In this document: in pieces, positions 44,596 through 54,505 of the stretch
How positions within the stretch are numbered: the first letter of the stretch is position 1
Layout: every line of letters starts with the position of its first letter
Assembly (NCBI GenBank): GCA_016707895.1
Contig: JADJGV010000003.1
Coordinates: 1-64,000, forward strand
Reading direction: 5' to 3'
Length of the DNA: 64,000 nt
Origin: Myxococcales bacterium
GTDB lineage: Bacteria; Myxococcota_A; Polyangia; Haliangiales; Haliangiaceae
The notes under the pieces: model-generated
Databases searched by the model: none
What the model was told of the DNA's origin: nothing
The model's input: the letters and a program-made list of their open reading frames with translations, nothing else
Translations under genes and position numbers: made by a program

Positions 44596-47019
44596 TCAGC
44601 GCGGCGTCGGCGCCCCCGCCAGGGCCGCCTTGACCGCGGCGCGGGCCTCGGCGTCGAGCGCGTCGCCGGCGGTGGCGAGCAGCTCGCGCAACAGCGGGAC
44701 GGCCGCCGCCGGATCGGTGCGGACCAGCACCAGCGCGTAGTCGAGGTCGGCCGACACCACCGGCTGGCTCCCGGCCGGGTACTTCGCGCGCGCCAGCTCG
44801 CGGGCACGGCCGAGGGCCGCGACCGCCCCGTCGAGGTGGCCGAGATCGCGCTCGGCGAGGCCGATGTTGTTGAGGCTGGCGATCAGGTCGGGATGCTCGG
44901 GGCCGTAGAGCTGCGTCTGCAGCGCCAGCGCCTCGCGCGCGGTGGCGGCCGAGGCCTCGAGGTGGTTGGCCATGCCCTCGAAGGTGGCCTTGTTGGCGAG
45001 CGCGATCGCGAGGCTGGTGCGATAGCGCGGGTCGGGCTCGGCCCGCAGCTGCGGCAGTCGCGACGCGAGCAGCGCGATCGCGTCGTCGAGCCGCCCGCGC
45101 GCCGCGAGGAGCTGCGCGGCCACCAGATCCACCGACGCCCGCTTCTCCGGCGTCGCGCCGGTGCGCGTGGCCTCGGCGCGCGCGTGCTCGAGCCACTCAT
45201 CGGCGGCGTCGAGCTTGCCGTTCGCGGCGGCGAGCTGGGTCAACATCAGCGCGACGCGATAGGTCTGGGTCTGATCCTGGAGCGAGCGGAAGGCGAAGTA
45301 GGCCTGCCGCAGATGCTCCATGGCCGCCGGCAGCTCGCGCAGGTCGAGCTCGACCTCGCCGAGCGCCTCGAGCGCGTGCGCGCGCGCCGCCGGCGAACCG
45401 CTGGCGTCGGCCACCGCCACCGCCTGGGCGGCGAGCTGCTTGGCCCGCGCGTGGTCGCCGGCACGTCCGACGGCCATCGCCTCCTCGCTGGCCTTGATGA
45501 CCTCATCGAACGCGGCCTCATGGGCCGGATCGGTCGGTCGCGGCGCCAGGCGCGACTGGATCAGCGCGTTCCCGCATCCGGCGGGATCGTGGAGCCGCTG
45601 CACCGCCGCGGCGACCTCGGCCGGCTGCGCGCCGGAGGTGGCGATCGCGGCCTGCAGGTCGGTGAAGTGCCAGTCGAGGCAATGCGCCGCCCGCGCCAGC
45701 AACGCCGGCGTCCACGCTGGGTCGCGCGCGCCGTCACGGCAGACGGTCGACCACGCCGTCCGCCAGGTGGTCGCGTGGTAGTCGAGCACGTCGGCCAGCC
45801 AGGTCGCCGGCCCCAGCGCGGCCGGGTTCGCGGCGGTCAGCCGCGCGCGCACCGCCGGGCTCCAGATCGCGTCGAGCTCCCGCGGCAAGCGGGCGCACTC
45901 GGCGGGGGCCGGCGGCACGACCACCATCGGTGCGCGCGCCTCGGCGCGACCGACGACCGTGGCGACCACCACGGCCACGGCGACCACGCCGAGCCCCGCC
46001 GCGACCAACGGCCAGCGGCGACGCCGGGCGCGCGTCAGCGCGGCCAGCATGGCGTCCATCGTCGGCCAGCGCCGCGCCGGATCGGCGGCGAGCCCGCGCG
46101 CCACCACCGCGGCGACCCGCGCGGGGACGATCCGCCCCGGCGCCGGCGCGGTCAGTCGACCGGCGGTGATCGCCGCGGCGCGGTCTTCGTCGCCGGCCGG
46201 GAACGGAGCGACGCCGGCCAGCGCCTCGTACAGCGCGGCCGCGAAGCTGAACTGATCGCTGCGCCCGTCGACCGTGTCGCCCCGACGATGCTCCGGCGCC
46301 ATGTAGCGCGGCGTGCCGATCACCGCGCCGGCGGCGGTGATGCCGGCCGCGTCGCCGCCGCTGCCCGCGGCCAGCGGTCGGCCCGAGCCCTGCGCCAGGG
46401 TATCGGCACCGGCCGCGGTCGCGGCGACCTGCGGCCCGAGCCCGACCGCCACCGCCAGCGCGTCGACGTCGCGCGCCAGCCCGAAGTCGGCGATGCGCGC
46501 GCGGCCGTCGCCGCCGACCAGGATGTTCTCGGGCTTCACGTCGCGGTGCACCAGGCCGGCGACGTGCGCCGCCGCGAGCCCGCGGCCGGCGGCGACGTAC
46601 AGATCGACGACCTCGCGCCAGCCACGCGGACGCGCCGCGCCCCACGCGCGCGCGGTGCCGCCGTCGATCAGCTCCATCGCGACGAACGGCTGCTGCGCGT
46701 GCTCGCCGACCTCGTAGATGGTGACGACGTTGGGGTGCGCGAGCCGCGCCAGCGCCACCGCCTCGCGCCGCGCCCGCGCGAGATCCGCGCCGGCGAGGCC
46801 GACCTTGATCGCCACCCGACGATCGAGCCGACGATCCCGCGCGCGATACACCACGCCCATGCCGCCCCGGCCCAGCGGCGCCTCGATCTCGAAGTGCCCG
46901 CCGACGATCGTGCCGGGCGCGAGCGCTTCGGTCGGCGCGCGCGTCGCGGCGAACGCGTTGGCCAGCGACCCGAGATCGGCCGCGACCGAGGTTCGCAGCG
47001 GGAGTTCGTCGTCGACCAC
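44596..47019 (-). CDS. Ser/Thr kinase with TPR-like C-terminus
   Basis: This is an 807-residue membrane kinase. The kinase domain at about 40-320 has the glycine loop GRGGMGVVYRA (50-60), Lys72 in VAIKVG, HRDVKPEN (158-165) and DFGLARD. The activation segment between DFG and GTPRYMAPEH is stretched by roughly 30 residues with an Ala/Gly-rich insertion (GPQVAATAAGADTLAQGSG). One membrane helix (PLVAAGLGVVAVAVVVATVVG) follows the kinase, then an extracytoplasmic helical region with TPR-like pairs (ALEALGEVELDLRELPAAME, LIASLNNIGLAERDLGHLDG). This layout is typical of myxobacterial sensor kinases. GTG start with TAGTAT six bases upstream. Confidence 0.92.
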   Translation of the reverse strand: MVDDELPLRTSVAADLGSLANAFAATRAPTEALAPGTIVGGHFEIEAPLGRGGMGVVYRARDRRLDRRVAIKVGLAGADLARARREAVALARLAHPNVVTIYEVGEHAQQPFVAMELIDGGTARAWGAARPRGWREVVDLYVAAGRGLAAAHVAGLVHRDVKPENILVGGDGRARIADFGLARDVDALAVAVGLGPQVAATAAGADTLAQGSGRPLAAGSGGDAAGITAAGAVIGTPRYMAPEHRRGDTVDGRSDQFSFAAALYEALAGVAPFPAGDEDRAAAITAGRLTAPAPGRIVPARVAAVVARGLAADPARRWPTMDAMLAALTRARRRRWPLVAAGLGVVAVAVVVATVVGRAEARAPMVVVPPAPAECARLPRELDAIWSPAVRARLTAANPAALGPATWLADVLDYHATTWRTAWSTVCRDGARDPAWTPALLARAAHCLDWHFTDLQAAIATSGAQPAEVAAAVQRLHDPAGCGNALIQSRLAPRPTDPAHEAAFDEVIKASEEAMAVGRAGDHARAKQLAAQAVAVADASGSPAARAHALEALGEVELDLRELPAAMEHLRQAYFAFRSLQDQTQTYRVALMLTQLAAANGKLDAADEWLEHARAEATRTGATPEKRASVDLVAAQLLAARGRLDDAIALLASRLPQLRAEPDPRYRTSLAIALANKATFEGMANHLEASAATAREALALQTQLYGPEHPDLIASLNNIGLAERDLGHLDGAVAALGRARELARAKYPAGSQPVVSADLDYALVLVRTDPAAAVPLLRELLATAGDALDAEARAAVKAALAGAPTPR

Positions 47020-47025
47020 GGGCCG

Positions 47026-47031
47026 ATACTA
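47026..47031 (-). promoter_or_regulatory. -10 hexamer TAGTAT, 6 nt before GTG 47019
   Basis: TAGTAT, six bases, GTG. It lies in the 24-base gap after the enoyl-CoA hydratase stop, so the kinase has its own promoter. Confidence 0.5.
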
Positions 47032-47043
47032 CCGGAGCCAGCG

Positions 47044-47856
47044 CTACGTCGGATCGTCGAAGCGCGGCGTGGTGCGCCCGAGCACGGCGGTGATGCCGCG
47101 CTGGCACTCGCCGGTCGCGATCAGCTGCGCGGCGGCCTCGACCTCGGCGGCCACCGCGTCGGCCCAGGGCAGATCGGTGGCCCGGCGCACGATCCCCAGC
47201 GCGGCGCGGACGGCGCGCGGTCCGTTGGCGGCGATCTCGTCGGCCAGCGCGATCGCGGCAGCCCGCGCCTCGCCGCGCGCGCTGATCCGGTTGGCGAAGC
47301 CCAGCGCCAGCGCCTCCTCGGCCCCGAGCTTGCGCGCGGTGAGGATCAGATCGGCGGCGCGCCCAGGGCCGAGCAGCCGCGCCAGCGCGACGCCGCCGCC
47401 GAGATCGGGCATCAGCCCCAGCCGCACCTCGGAGAAGCAGACGATCGCCGCCGGATCGATGACGCGCAGATCGCAGCGCGCGGCGATCTCGGCGCCACCG
47501 CCGTAGGCCAACCCACCGATCGCCGCGATCAGCGGCACCGGCAGCGCGAACAGCCGATCGAGCGCGGCGTGGATCTCGGCGAGCATCGCCCGCGCCGGCG
47601 CGACGTCGCCGGTGGCCAGCGCGGCCGCGACCCCGGCGACCATCGGGTTGTCGGGGTTGACGTCCATGCCGGCGGTGAACGCGTCGCCGGCGCCGGTGAT
47701 CACCACCGCCCGCGGCAGCCGCGTGGCCACCTCGTCGGCGGCGCGCGCCAGCGCCTGCCACATCGCGCGATCGAGCGCGTTGCGGCGCGCCGGCCGGTCG
47801 AGCGTGATCACGCCGACGGCGCCGACGCGCTCGACGTGGACAGCGCCGGTGGTCAT
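47044..47856 (-). CDS. enoyl-CoA hydratase/isomerase
   Basis: This is a 270-residue crotonase-fold enzyme of fatty acid or amino acid catabolism. The oxyanion loop AAIGGLAYGGGAEIAARCD and FSEVRLGLMPDLGGG carry the two Glu residues expected at the hydratase site, so water addition to a 2-enoyl-CoA is likely. The start is ATG 47856; an in-frame GTG 47874 would overlap the upstream stop. It follows the Gly-rich protein by ten bases, and is separate from the catabolic block at 52-58 kb. Confidence 0.88.
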   Translation of the reverse strand: MTTGAVHVERVGAVGVITLDRPARRNALDRAMWQALARAADEVATRLPRAVVITGAGDAFTAGMDVNPDNPMVAGVAAALATGDVAPARAMLAEIHAALDRLFALPVPLIAAIGGLAYGGGAEIAARCDLRVIDPAAIVCFSEVRLGLMPDLGGGVALARLLGPGRAADLILTARKLGAEEALALGFANRISARGEARAAAIALADEIAANGPRAVRAALGIVRRATDLPWADAVAAEVEAAAQLIATGECQRGITAVLGRTTPRFDDPT

Positions 47857-47866
47857 CGATCGCGGC

Positions 47867-48820
47867 TCAGCCACCGAGCGCCTTGAGCGCCTTCATCGCG
47901 GCCTGGGCCACGCCGGGGTCGGGATCCTTGACCGCCTTCTCGAGCGCGGCCTTGGCCTTGGGGCTCTTGAGCTTGCCCAGCGCCTCGGCGGCCTTCTTGC
48001 GCGCGCCGGCGTCTTCGCCCTTCTCGAGCTGCTCGATCATCGCCTCGACCGAGCCGGCGCCGTCGGCCTGGCCGTCCTTCTTCTCGTCGAGCTCGTCCAT
48101 CGCGGCGCTGCCGATGCCGCGCCCCGACGCCGGGGCCGACTTGCCCTCGCCGTCGGGTGCTTCGGCGGCCTGGGGCGCCTGAGCCTTGGCCTGATCGCCA
48201 CCACCACCCGAGCCCGGCGCGCCGGCGCCAGCTCCGCCACCGCCGCTCGTCGGTGGCGCGGCGCCACCCCCCGCCGGAGCCGCCGCGGCCTTGGCCGCAC
48301 CGCCGCCACCTCCACCAGGCGCACCCGCACCACCACCACCGCCGCCCGCACCACCACCGCCACCCGGCGCCGGCGCGGCCTTCGCGGTCGTCTCACCACC
48401 GCCGCTCGCGGGGGCCGACGCGCCTTCTTCGAGCGCGCCGCCGCCGGCACCGCCGACGCCGGCCTTGAGCTGCAGCTTCTTCTTGGCCTCGCGCTGCTCC
48501 TTGACCTCGGGGCCGGCCACGCCCTGGGCCTTGCCCTTGGGCGGCGTGACCACGCCTTCGAGCTCCTTGTCGCCACCGCCGCCACCGCCGCCCTCGAGCC
48601 CCATCGCGCCCATCAGCCCAGCGTCGGCCTCCCAGGCGCCGGCGCCACCACCGCCGCCACCGCCACCGCCACCGCCACCGCCGCCACCGCCACCCTGCGG
48701 ACCCGCCTGCTCGGCGCCGCCGCCATCGCCGCCGCCGCGCCCCGGCGCAGGGCCTTGCTGCGCCGGGCCGGCCGCCGACGGTTCTTCCCGCCCCTTCGAG
48801 GACTGCTGCGCTTTTTCCAT
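47867..48820 (-). CDS. Gly-rich protein with HEAT-like C-terminal repeats
   Basis: This is a 317-residue protein from ATG 48820. The first two thirds are low complexity: an uninterrupted run of 17 glycines near residue 50, many GGGGAGG blocks and Lys/Glu patches (KEQREAKKKLQLKAG). The last 60 residues form two helical pairs with HEAT-repeat rhythm (GARKKAAEALGKLKSPKAKA and KDPDPGVAQAAMKALKALGG), like the repeats of phycobilisome-lyase-type proteins. It has no signal peptide. Function is unknown; the tandem Gly coding run may be variable between strains. Confidence 0.75.
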   Translation of the reverse strand: MEKAQQSSKGREEPSAAGPAQQGPAPGRGGGDGGGAEQAGPQGGGGGGGGGGGGGGGGGAGAWEADAGLMGAMGLEGGGGGGGDKELEGVVTPPKGKAQGVAGPEVKEQREAKKKLQLKAGVGGAGGGALEEGASAPASGGGETTAKAAPAPGGGGGAGGGGGGAGAPGGGGGGAAKAAAAPAGGGAAPPTSGGGGAGAGAPGSGGGGDQAKAQAPQAAEAPDGEGKSAPASGRGIGSAAMDELDEKKDGQADGAGSVEAMIEQLEKGEDAGARKKAAEALGKLKSPKAKAALEKAVKDPDPGVAQAAMKALKALGG

Positions 48821-48990
48821 GGCGTTCCTAGTACGAGGAGAGGTGGCAGAACCTGCCCGCCGCCCATCCCGCAGGATAGGCCGCCGCGGATTGTCGACGC
48901 AACCGGCCGCGCCGTACGCGCAACCAGCGATGATCGCTACGGTTGTTGTCACCGCACGGGACTCCTGGATCCTCCCCGCCTTCCGCGCGC

Positions 48991-48996
48991 TACAAT
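48991..48996 (+). promoter_or_regulatory. -10 hexamer TACAAT, 6 nt before ATG 49003
   Basis: TACAAT is the best -10 match to consensus among the leaderless group. It supports the internal ATG 49003 against longer upstream frames. Confidence 0.55.
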
Positions 48997-49002
48997 TTCT
49001 TC

Positions 49003-50844
<1,842 letters not shown>

Positions 50845-50941
50845 CGCGGGCGCAGGGCGCCGGCGCCGTCGCGCGGGCGCCCCGACCCGATCCGGGCGGG
50901 AACGTGTTGGGGCCGTGACAGGCGGCGGCCCGGGCCGGCGC

Positions 50942-50947
50942 CACGCT
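50942..50947 (+). promoter_or_regulatory. -10 hexamer CACGCT, 6 nt before GTG 50954
   Basis: CACGCT differs from TACGCT by one base and is six bases from the GTG of the desaturase. Confidence 0.35.
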
Positions 50948-50953
50948 GCGTGC

Positions 50954-51877
50954 GTGCCCACCGTCGATCTGCTGCACGACCTCGAGCCCACCGCCGCCGC
51001 GCTGTTCGACCGCCACCTCGCGGCGACCAAGGAGTGGTTCCCCCACGAGCTGGTGCCGTACGGCCGCGCGCGCGACTTCACGCCGGGCGCGGCGTGGTCG
51101 CCCGCCGACACCGACTGCGGCGGGGTCACGCTGTCGGAGGCCGCGCGCAGCGCGCTGTACCTGAACGTCCTCACCGAGGACAACCTGCCCTACTACTTCA
51201 ACGACATCGATCGGATGTTCGGCCGCGCCGGCGCCTGGGCCGCGTGGGGCCGGTGGTGGACCGCCGAGGAGGGCCGCCACGCGATCGTGCTGCGCGACTA
51301 CCTGACCGTGACCCGCGCGATCGATCCGCGGGCGCTCGAGCGCGCGCGCATGCAGCAGGTCGCCGGCGGCGAGGCCCCGGCGCCGCACGACGCGGCCCAC
51401 GGGTTCGTCTACCTGTGCCTGCAGGAGTTGGCCACCCGCATCAGCCACCGCAACACCGGCCCGCTGGTCGGCGACCCCATCGCCCGCGCGATCATGAACC
51501 GGATCGCGTTCGACGAGAACCTGCACTTCTTGTTCTACCGCGACCTCGCCACCGCGGCGCTGGCGCGCGACCCGTCGACGATGGTGATCGCGATGGCCGA
51601 CATCATCACCAGCTTCGCGATGCCCGGCACCGGCATCCCCGAGTTCGCGCGCCACGCGGCGATCGTCGCCAAGGCCGGCATCTACGACCTGGCCATCCAC
51701 CACGATCAGATCTTGCTGCCGATCGTGATGCGCCACTGGGACCTGCCCAACCTCACCGGCCTGTCGGCCGACGCCGAGCGCGCCCGCGATCGCGTGCTCG
51801 CGCACATCGCCCGGCTGGGCCGGATCGTCGCGCGCCTGGCCGAGCGCCGCGGCGCGGCCGCCGCGCTGGCGTCGTGA
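50954..51877 (+). CDS. acyl-ACP desaturase (soluble di-iron)
   Basis: This is a 307-residue soluble desaturase of the plant/actinobacterial DesA type that inserts a double bond in acyl-ACP using a di-iron centre. The ligands appear as NVLTEDNLPYYF, WTAEEGRHAIVLRDYL (EExxH), LQELATRISH and IAFDENLHFLFYRD (ExxH). The length is near that of the family. It is tail to tail with the thiolase at 51878, with no bases between the two stop codons. Confidence 0.9.
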   Translation: MPTVDLLHDLEPTAAALFDRHLAATKEWFPHELVPYGRARDFTPGAAWSPADTDCGGVTLSEAARSALYLNVLTEDNLPYYFNDIDRMFGRAGAWAAWGRWWTAEEGRHAIVLRDYLTVTRAIDPRALERARMQQVAGGEAPAPHDAAHGFVYLCLQELATRISHRNTGPLVGDPIARAIMNRIAFDENLHFLFYRDLATAALARDPSTMVIAMADIITSFAMPGTGIPEFARHAAIVAKAGIYDLAIHHDQILLPIVMRHWDLPNLTGLSADAERARDRVLAHIARLGRIVARLAERRGAAAALAS

Positions 51878-53107
51878 TCAGCGACCGACCACGAACACGC
51901 AGCTGGTGGTGCCGGAGCCACCGATGTTGAGCGTGGCGAACCGCCGCGCGCCGGGCACCTGGTAGCCACCGGCGGCGCCGGTCACCTGCAGGCTGGCGTC
52001 GAGCAGCTGGCGGACGCCGGTGGCGCCGACCGGGTGGCCGGCCCCGATCAGCCCGCCCGACGGGTTGATCGGCAGCTTGCCGTCGAAGTCGATCACGCCG
52101 TCCTCGATCGCCTTCCACGACTCGCCGGGCGCGGTCAGCCCGAAGTGATCGATCGCCATGTACTCGCTGGTGGTGAAGCAGTCGTGGGTCTCGATGCCCG
52201 ACAAGGACCACACGTCGGCGACGCGGGCCCGTCGGAACGCGTCCTCGATCGCGCGGCGGGTGTGCGGCAGCACGTAGGGCGCGCCGGCGCTCTCGGCGAT
52301 CTTGGCGTCGAAGGTGAGCGGCGCGGTGCGGTGGCCCCAGCCCTCGACGCGGGCCAGCGCATCCAGACGGGTGCCGCGGCGGGCCGCCCACCGCTCGGCG
52401 TAGGCCGGCGCGGCCAGCAGCACCGCCACCGCGCCGTCGGTGACCTGCGAGCAGTCGCTGATCTTGATGCGCCCGCCGATGGTGGCGTTGTACGGGCCGC
52501 CGCCCCGGGCGTGGTCCTCGCTCATGTACCAGGACCGGGTCTGAGCCCGCGGGTTGCGGCGCGCGTTGTCGTAGTTGACCGCGGCGATGTGGGCCAGGTG
52601 CTCGTCGCGCAGGCCGTAGCGCTTGTCGTACTCGTCGCCGAGCCGGCCGAACAGCTTGGGGAACGGGAACTCGACGCCCTTGGCCTCGAGCTCGTACCAG
52701 GCGGCGGTGCCGAGGTAGTCGCCGCCCTGGGCCGGCGACACCGTCTTCATCTGCTCGACGCCGACCACCAGCGCGAGCTCGTACCGCCCGGCCTCGAGCT
52801 CGGCGGTCGCGGCCAGGAGCGCGATCGAGCCCGACGCGCACGCCGCCTCGTGGCGCCCGGTCGGTAGCCCGGCGAAGCCCGGATCGACGTCGACCAGGAA
52901 CGCGCCGAGGTGGCCCTGCATCGCGTACAGCTCGGCCGCGAAGTTGCCGACGTGGCCGACCTCGATCTCGCCCGGCTCGACGCCGGTGACCGCGAGGGCA
53001 CCCTGCACCGCTTCGCGGATCATCGCGGCGATGTGCTTGCCCTCCTTGGTCCAGTTGCGGGCGAAGTCGGTCTGATAGCCGCCGAGGATGAACACGGGTG
53101 CGGTCAT
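51878..53107 (-). CDS. SCP2-type thiolase / acetyl-CoA acetyltransferase paralogue C
   Basis: This is a 409-residue thiolase-superfamily enzyme of the sterol-carrier-protein-x (lipid-transfer) subfamily. The nucleophile is the Cys of RHEAACASGSIALLA; IETHDCFTTSEYMAIDHFG and NPSGGLIGAGHPVGATG provide the histidines. It should catalyse thiolytic cleavage or condensation of acyl-CoA, often on branched or steroid-like chains. It is co-directional with the dehydrogenase, 14 bases after it, behind a Shine-Dalgarno (AGGAG). It is closely related to the gene at 57149. Confidence 0.9.
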   Translation of the reverse strand: MTAPVFILGGYQTDFARNWTKEGKHIAAMIREAVQGALAVTGVEPGEIEVGHVGNFAAELYAMQGHLGAFLVDVDPGFAGLPTGRHEAACASGSIALLAATAELEAGRYELALVVGVEQMKTVSPAQGGDYLGTAAWYELEAKGVEFPFPKLFGRLGDEYDKRYGLRDEHLAHIAAVNYDNARRNPRAQTRSWYMSEDHARGGGPYNATIGGRIKISDCSQVTDGAVAVLLAAPAYAERWAARRGTRLDALARVEGWGHRTAPLTFDAKIAESAGAPYVLPHTRRAIEDAFRRARVADVWSLSGIETHDCFTTSEYMAIDHFGLTAPGESWKAIEDGVIDFDGKLPINPSGGLIGAGHPVGATGVRQLLDASLQVTGAAGGYQVPGARRFATLNIGGSGTTSCVFVVGR

Positions 53108-53121
53108 GGTGGCTCCTGCGC

Positions 53122-54420
53122 TCACGCGACGAAGTAGCGCCCGGGGTCGCCGGGCTCGGTGTGGAGGTGCGCGCCGCGCTCGGCGGCGTCGACCAGGAGC
53201 CGGGCGACCGGCAGCTTGGCCTGCTCGAGCAACGCGATCGTGCGCCGGGCGCCGATCAGGTCGACCAGCAGCCCGGGCGGCGCCCAGTTGAAGCCCTGGC
53301 CCATGATGCGATCGACGTCGGCGACCTGCTCGACCACCTCGCCGACCCGGCCGAGGCCGTAGCTGACGTAGCCGAGGATCACCCGCCGCATCAGCGCGGC
53401 CGCCGGGCTCGGCTCGTCGGCGAACACCGCCATCGCCTCGCGGTAGCGGCCGACCCGGTGTAGCCGCTTCATCGCGGCCACCACCGGCGGCACCGCCAGC
53501 TTGGCGGCCGGCAGGTAGTCGCGGCTGCGCGGCTCGAGCACGAAGCGCTGGGCCTCCTTGCCCTGGCCCAACCGGCGGTAGAACCCGCCCAGCTCGCCGC
53601 TCTTGTCGCCGAGGTGGCCGGCGTCGATCAACAGGTCCATGTACACCGGCAGCGCGAACGACGCGTGCGCCTCGTCGCTGGTGTGCGCGTGCAGGTTGTC
53701 GACGATCGCGCGGTGGACGTCCCAGCCGACGAAGTCGATGGTCGCCAGCGGCGCCATCGCCCGCCCGGTGTGCGGGCCGATCAGCAGGTCGAGCTCGGCC
53801 GGGCCGTGCTCGAGCGCGAGCTGGGCGCAGCGGTTGAGCAGCTCGAAGCCGACCCGGTTGCCGCAGAACGCCGGGGTGTCGGCGGTGCGCACCAGCGCGC
53901 GCCCGAAGCGGTCGCGCAGCGACGCCGCCAGCTCGGCGGTGACCGCCGGGTCGGTGCCGGCGTGGGGCACCAGCTCGCAGCCGGTGATCACGTTGGGCGG
54001 GTTGAAGAAGTGGATGCCGAGGAAGTGGCGGCGGAAGTCGTCGCTGCGCTCGGCGCACAGGCCGGCGATCGACAGCCCCGACGACACCGTGGCCACCAGC
54101 GCGCCCGGCCGGCGCACGCCATCGATGCGCCCGAACATCGCCCGCTTGAGCGCCAGCTCCTCGGACACCGCCTCGAACACTAGGTCGGCGGCGGCCACCT
54201 CGCGATCGAGGTCGTCGTCGTACGTGCCGACCGACAGGAAGCGCGAGATCGCCTCCGACTTGGCCAGCTTCTCGACCCGGGCCTGCCCGAGCCGGGCCTT
54301 GTCGCGGGTGCGAGCCAGGAGCGTGGTCGGGATGCCGGCGGCCGCGAAGACCATGGCCGAGCCAGCCCCCATCGCGCCGTTAGCCCCCAGGACGACCACC
54401 TTGCGGATGTCGAGCGCCAT
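53122..54420 (-). CDS. 3-hydroxyacyl-CoA dehydrogenase
   Basis: This is a 432-residue NAD-dependent dehydrogenase of beta-oxidation. The Rossmann loop VVVLGANGAMGAGSA (GxxGxxG), the catalytic-region motif FLGIHFFNPP and a second helical C-terminal domain (about 195-420, with HTGRAMAPLATIDFVGWD) match the family. The enoyl-CoA hydratase half of trifunctional enzymes is absent, so hydration must be done elsewhere, perhaps by the gene at 47044. Two TTGAC words lie just upstream. Together with the adjacent thiolase it forms a two-gene unit. Confidence 0.9.
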   Translation of the reverse strand: MALDIRKVVVLGANGAMGAGSAMVFAAAGIPTTLLARTRDKARLGQARVEKLAKSEAISRFLSVGTYDDDLDREVAAADLVFEAVSEELALKRAMFGRIDGVRRPGALVATVSSGLSIAGLCAERSDDFRRHFLGIHFFNPPNVITGCELVPHAGTDPAVTAELAASLRDRFGRALVRTADTPAFCGNRVGFELLNRCAQLALEHGPAELDLLIGPHTGRAMAPLATIDFVGWDVHRAIVDNLHAHTSDEAHASFALPVYMDLLIDAGHLGDKSGELGGFYRRLGQGKEAQRFVLEPRSRDYLPAAKLAVPPVVAAMKRLHRVGRYREAMAVFADEPSPAAALMRRVILGYVSYGLGRVGEVVEQVADVDRIMGQGFNWAPPGLLVDLIGARRTIALLEQAKLPVARLLVDAAERGAHLHTEPGDPGRYFVA

Positions 54421-54437
54421 ACCTGTCTAGTGCGCCT

Positions 54438-54460
54438 GTCAATGCGTGTCCGTCAATGCG
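54438..54460 (-). promoter_or_regulatory. direct repeat GTCAATGCG (x2) upstream of the dehydrogenase
   Basis: Plus-strand copies at 54438-54446 and 54452-54460 are 14 bases apart, about one and a third helical turns. On the minus strand each contains TTGAC, and TAGACA sits three bases before the ATG. This could be an operator or overlapping -35 elements. Confidence 0.35.
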
Positions 54461-54485
54461 CCAGACTGCCGCGCGACGCCGAGTC

Positions 54486-54502
54486 CGCCTCAGCCGGAGG
54501 CG
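54486..54502 (-). terminator. short hairpin after the FadA-type thiolase
   Basis: CGCCTC and GAGGCG pair around AGCCG, four bases past the stop of the thiolase at 54506. It is a modest stem without a T run. Confidence 0.35.
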
Positions 54503-54505
54503 TGG

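Noticed and set aside
48640..48720. CCACCG microsatellite as a non-coding repeat
   Set aside because: It encodes the glycine run of an open gene with coherent ends; it is treated as coding slippage sequence.
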